Shown here: in pieces, positions 60,669 to 64,000 of the stretch | Numbering within the stretch: position 1 is the stretch's first letter | Layout of the letters: each line of letters opens with the position of its first letter | Assembly: GCA_035527715.1 (NCBI GenBank) | Contig: DATKZY010000011.1 | Location: 1-64,000, forward strand | From: DSUN01 sp035527715 | GTDB lineage: Bacteria; Planctomycetota; PUPC01; DSUN01 | Direction of reading: 5' to 3' | Length of the DNA stretch: 64,000 bases | Program-made: the position numbers and the translations under genes | Notes under the pieces: model-generated | What the model was told of the DNA's origin: nothing | The model's input: only the letters and a program-made list of their open reading frames with translations | The model's database searches: none

Positions 60669-62929
60669 CGAACACTCAGATCGATCTGGCGGGCCAGTGG
60701 AAGCGATCCGTCGGTGGTCGGGACATCGACTTCGTGACGGTGCCTGGCTCGTATGCGCCCCTGGGTCAGTGCGCGCTCGAATATAGGTTCGACTGCCCGT
60801 GGGAGCCTTCGAGCCAGCATCGCCTCTTTCTGGTCACGGAGGGCGTCCTGGCCAGCGCGGCGTTCTTCCTCAACGGAGAGGATATCGGCGTCGCCGGCCC
60901 GTGGACAACCTATCGCTTCGAGCTGCCGGCGGGGCTGCTCAAGCGGCACAACGTCATCCAGGCGCGGATCCGCGACATCGTCGAGGATTTCGGCCCCACG
61001 CCCGGGAGGCGCTTCGACGCGGGACTCGTCCGCCGGATCTGGATCGAGCGCCGGCCCGCCGTCTTCCTCGAGAGCGTGGCGTTCCGGGCGAAGCTCGCCG
61101 ATGACCTCGCGTCCGCCTCCTGCACCGTCGCCGTGGAGATCAACGGCGGGACGGCTCAACCGGCCGATGTCGTCCTGGCCGAGCGCGAGACGGGCCGCGT
61201 GGTCGCGGAGGCCGTCGCCACGGCGGAATCCCCCGCGCAGTTCACGCTTACATGGCCGCGCGTCTGGTCGCCCGAGATGCCGAATCTCTATACGCTCGCC
61301 GCCACCCTGCGAGGTGAGGAGCCCGATGCGCTGGCCGAGAACGTCGGTTTCCGCCGCATCGAGGTGCGAGGGCAGGACTTCTATCTGAACAACCGGCGGC
61401 TCGTGTTGAAAGGCGTCTGCCGCCACGAGTTCACTGACGCGAGCGGCTACAGCCCCTCCGAAGAGGCAGTGCGGCGCGAGCTGGCCCTGATCCAGCATGC
61501 CGGGTTCAACTACATCCGCCTGGTCCACTCGCCCCACGCTCCGTGCGTGTGCCGCATCGCGGCCGAGCTGGGCCTGCTGGTCAGCGAAGAGCCAGGGACG
61601 TGCTTCCACGACCTCGGCAACGAGGCCATCTCCGCGCCCGCGCTCGAATCGCTCCGCCGCACGGTGAAGCGCGACCGCAACGTGCCCTCCATCTTCGCCT
61701 GGCTGATCTACAACGAGTGCAATCCGAGCGTCGCCTACGCCGTGCGGGCCGCGAAAGTCTGCCGCGAGCTGGACCCCGGCTGCCGCCTCGGCATGGCCGA
61801 CTGCTCGGGCCAGCACGACAACGTCAAGGCGATGGCCGCGGCGGCGGACATGACCTTCTACGGAATCAACCTCTACTCCTTCTGGCCCAACGACTATTGC
61901 GAGCGGATGAAGGCCTTCACCGATCGTCCGCTCGTCTTCACCGAGTGGGGCGGATGCCTGGGGCAGGGGAACCCGCGGCTGCTGAAGGATCTCTGCGACT
62001 CGTTCGTCATCCACTCCCGCCAGGGCGAGAGCCTGCGGATGGCCGGGTGCAGCTTCTGGGCCTGGGCGGACTACGAGGAGCACTCGCGCCCCGGCCCGGC
62101 CACGGCGGACGGCTGGACCATCGAGGGACTCGTGGACGGCGCCGGCCGCCCGAAGCCGGATCTTCAGACGCTCTCGATGATGTGCTTCGAAATGGATCGG
62201 CCGCCTCTCCGCCTGGCTCCGCGTGTGGACATCCTTTGCCCCGCTCCGCGTCGCGACGAGAGCTGGGAGCCCGTTCCTCTCGATGGCATCAGGACGGCTC
62301 AAGAGCCGCTCGAACAGGCGATCGAGCAGATGCGGCGGAATCAGCTCCGATATGCCGGCCACTTCATCCCTATGGACCCCGCCTTGCCTCCGATGCCGCA
62401 AATCGGCCGCCTGATGGCGGACGGCATCGAGTTCCGCTGCCGCGACGCCGGTGGGCCGGCCTATCCGCTGCTCCTGGGCAAAGGCTGCGAGGAGGTGGTC
62501 ATCCCGGTCGGGCGCCGGGTCAGCGCCATCGCGGCGTTGGGGCACGTGGCGATCCAGGGCGGCTACCCGGCCTCCGCAGTCTTCTCCGTCCACCACCGCG
62601 ACGCCGAGGCAGGCAAGGCCCTGGGCACCCCCGCGGCGGAATACGAATTCCTCTTCCAGGGCGGGACAATCGTTCAGCCCCTGCGGCACGGCCTGGAAAT
62701 CCTGCGTTCCAACGACATCTGCCGCTGGTGGACGCCGGCTCCACGCGCGCCGCACACCCGCCCGGCCGTTCGCGTGGCCATCAACAAGACCCACGAGATC
62801 CTGCGGCTGGACTTGTGGGAGTGGGAGTTCCCTGAGGCGGGCCACCTCGAAGCGATCCGCTGGCGCCTGCTCGACCCCGACGCCATCCTGCTGCTCCACG
62901 GAGTGAGCGTGCGCGTCGAGCCGACATAG
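60665..62929 (+). CDS. GH2-family beta-glycosidase, cytoplasmic
   Basis: This 754-residue protein starts at GTG 60665, overlapping the UroD-relic stop. A sugar-binding jelly roll (FFLNGEDIGVAGPWTTYRF) is followed by an Ig-like domain (VWSPEMPNLYTLAATL). The GH2 barrel carries the acid/base Glu351 (LIYNECNPS) and the nucleophile Glu427 (VFTEWGGCLG). The KGVCRHEFTDASGYS strand is also typical of beta-galactosidase/glucuronidase/mannosidase enzymes. A C-terminal beta domain of about 230 residues is unassigned. No signal peptide is present, so it should act on imported oligosaccharides. It is co-transcribed with the aldolase subunit. Confidence 0.82.
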   Translation: MTNTQIDLAGQWKRSVGGRDIDFVTVPGSYAPLGQCALEYRFDCPWEPSSQHRLFLVTEGVLASAAFFLNGEDIGVAGPWTTYRFELPAGLLKRHNVIQARIRDIVEDFGPTPGRRFDAGLVRRIWIERRPAVFLESVAFRAKLADDLASASCTVAVEINGGTAQPADVVLAERETGRVVAEAVATAESPAQFTLTWPRVWSPEMPNLYTLAATLRGEEPDALAENVGFRRIEVRGQDFYLNNRRLVLKGVCRHEFTDASGYSPSEEAVRRELALIQHAGFNYIRLVHSPHAPCVCRIAAELGLLVSEEPGTCFHDLGNEAISAPALESLRRTVKRDRNVPSIFAWLIYNECNPSVAYAVRAAKVCRELDPGCRLGMADCSGQHDNVKAMAAAADMTFYGINLYSFWPNDYCERMKAFTDRPLVFTEWGGCLGQGNPRLLKDLCDSFVIHSRQGESLRMAGCSFWAWADYEEHSRPGPATADGWTIEGLVDGAGRPKPDLQTLSMMCFEMDRPPLRLAPRVDILCPAPRRDESWEPVPLDGIRTAQEPLEQAIEQMRRNQLRYAGHFIPMDPALPPMPQIGRLMADGIEFRCRDAGGPAYPLLLGKGCEEVVIPVGRRVSAIAALGHVAIQGGYPASAVFSVHHRDAEAGKALGTPAAEYEFLFQGGTIVQPLRHGLEILRSNDICRWWTPAPRAPHTRPAVRVAINKTHEILRLDLWEWEFPEAGHLEAIRWRLLDPDAILLLHGVSVRVEPT

Positions 62930-62954
62930 TTCCAGTCGAGGAACGCCCGGCGGC

Positions 62955-62984
62955 TTGTGCCGGAGTGGGGCAGGGGGGTACAAT
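62955..62984 (+). promoter_or_regulatory. Promoter for the GH36-like gene
   Basis: TTGTGC and TACAAT are separated by 18 bp, about 80 nt before GTG 63064. Confidence 0.4.
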
Positions 62985-63063
62985 GCCCTGCAACTCCGTG
63001 GCCGACCGGTCAGCCCTCTGTACAGCCGAGGCGCTCAGGCAGCGCCGCGGATAGGAGTGTGCT

Positions 63064-64000
63064 GTGACGCACAATGGCGGCGTCCTTGCGCATGGCCCCT
63101 TGTTCCTCTTGGGAGCACTGCTGATGGGCGCGACAGGCCGACGGGTGGAAGCCGCATCGCCGACCGCCGGCGAGATGGGGCTGCGGCGCGGCTGGGTCGA
63201 GGCGAATCTCGGGCCGACCCCGCCGAAGGCGCCGCCCTTCTCCTTCCGCTACGGCGACGCAGCGTCTGCCACCTTCCTGAACGCGTGGACGTTCGCTCGA
63301 GACGCTGCGAAGCCCGACGAGACCCGCACACGGCATACGCTGACCTGGACCGATCCGAAGACCCGCCTCGTCGTCCGCTGCGTGGCCGTCGAGTACCTCG
63401 ACTTCCCGACAGTCGAGTGGACGCTCTACCTCAAGAACACGGGCCAGAGCGACACGCCTATCCTGGCGGACGTTCAGGCGCTCGACACCGTGCTTCAACG
63501 GGGCGACAAGGGGGAATTCGTCCTCCACTACGCCGTCGGCAGCCCATGCTCGGCGAACGACTTCCAGCCGCTGGAGAGGCCGCTCCCTGCCAAAGCTGAG
63601 TTCCGCGTGGCCACGCGCGGCGGCCGGCCGTCCGACAGCCAGATGCCCTACTTCAATATCGCGTGGCCTGGCGGCGGCGCCCTCGTTGCCCTCGGCTGGC
63701 CGGGCCAATGGGCCGCCGCCTTCGCCCGCGACGAGGCCAAGGGGCTGCGCGTCCGCGCCGGCCAGGAGCTCACTCACTTCAAGCTCCTCCCCGGCGAGGA
63801 GGTGCGGACCCCCCTCGTCGTCGTCCAGTTCTACCAGGGCGACCGCATCCGTTCCCAGAACGTCTGGCGGCGCTGGATGCTGGCCCACAACCTGCCGAAG
63901 CCCGGCGGCAAGCCGATGCCGCCGATCCTCATCATGTGCTGCGACGACCACTTCCCCGGCATGCGGAGCGACGAGGCCGGCCAGTTCACCTTCATCGAAG
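63064..64000 (+). CDS. Exported GH36-like alpha-galactosidase, 5' part
   Basis: An open frame of 312 codons runs off the window edge. GTG 63064 has AGGAG 6 nt upstream, and a signal peptide follows (GPLFLLGALLMGATG). The N-terminal beta-supersandwich reads FSFRYGDAASATFLNAW, VAVEYLDFPTVEWTLYLKN, YFNIAWPGGGALVALGWPGQ and VVVQFYQGDRIRSQNVWRRW, then enters the barrel with PPILIMCCDDHFPGM. This pattern matches GH36/melibiase-type alpha-galactosidases and alpha-N-acetylgalactosaminidases. The catalytic Asp residues would lie beyond 64000, so the activity is inferred from the N-terminal domain only. Confidence 0.7.
   Translation, partial: MTHNGGVLAHGPLFLLGALLMGATGRRVEAASPTAGEMGLRRGWVEANLGPTPPKAPPFSFRYGDAASATFLNAWTFARDAAKPDETRTRHTLTWTDPKTRLVVRCVAVEYLDFPTVEWTLYLKNTGQSDTPILADVQALDTVLQRGDKGEFVLHYAVGSPCSANDFQPLERPLPAKAEFRVATRGGRPSDSQMPYFNIAWPGGGALVALGWPGQWAAAFARDEAKGLRVRAGQELTHFKLLPGEEVRTPLVVVQFYQGDRIRSQNVWRRWMLAHNLPKPGGKPMPPILIMCCDDHFPGMRSDEAGQFTFIE

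Noticed and set aside
1..64000. CRISPR array, prophage, insertion sequence, tRNA or rRNA.
   Set aside because: I saw no regularly spaced repeats, transposase, integrase or phage genes, and no recognisable RNA gene.

Overview
The window is GC-rich bacterial chromosome. Its gene content suggests a member of the PVC group (Planctomycetota or a relative). Pointers are a zinc-ribbon Ser/Thr kinase fused to an FGE-type domain, many secreted DUF1593, DUF4185, DUF5060 and GH20-like proteins, a Cys-type sulfatase, and a palindromic repeat that encodes AQPPSAV. No rRNA, tRNA, CRISPR array, transposase or phage gene was seen, so the phylum is an inference.

Layout. Positions 1-7.3 kb (minus strand) hold a glmS relic, a radical SAM protein of the spore-photolyase-like family, and a run of sugar epimerase, TssB-TssC-like sheath fusion and kinase behind a near-consensus promoter. 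Positions 7.5-39 kb form a large secreted glycan-processing island around two divergent promoter regions (about 14.1 and 34.1 kb). Leftward from 14.1 kb run three exported TIM-barrel/GH20-like proteins. Rightward runs a tightly packed 12-kb series of DUF5060, serine hydrolase, DUF4185, FG-GAP, DUF5060, DUF1593, collagenase-like, serine hydrolase and DUF4185 genes. From 34.1 kb, serine hydrolase, DUF4185, DUF4185 and a 1312-residue GH20b/CBM9/LamG protein run left. A DUF5060/PKD/LamG protein, an FG-GAP protein and a DUF1593 protein run right. The serine hydrolase/DUF4185 adjacency occurs three times.

Positions 39-55 kb hold a secreted methyltransferase-fold/PQQ-propeller fusion, a 1336-residue HELVH/beta-helix protein and a dense set of broken genes: six-hairpin glycosidase, sulfatase, GH127 twice, heparinase, SGNH hydrolase, GH29, a LacI-type tail and glycoamylase. 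Positions 55-64 kb hold an exported six-hairpin glycosidase, then a cytoplasmic sugar operon (tagatose-bisphosphate aldolase GatZ/KbaZ-like subunit, UroD-like relic, GH2), and the start of an exported GH36-like protein.

The enzymes would dismantle complex, probably sulfated, acetylated or uronic-acid-rich glycans outside the cytoplasm, with sugars finished inside by the epimerase, GH2 and aldolase subunit. No sugar transporter, SusC/D pair or intact regulator is present. The most unusual feature is the large number of genes reduced to their two ends, or to one end, by internal deletions. This could be genuine erosion or an assembly artefact.
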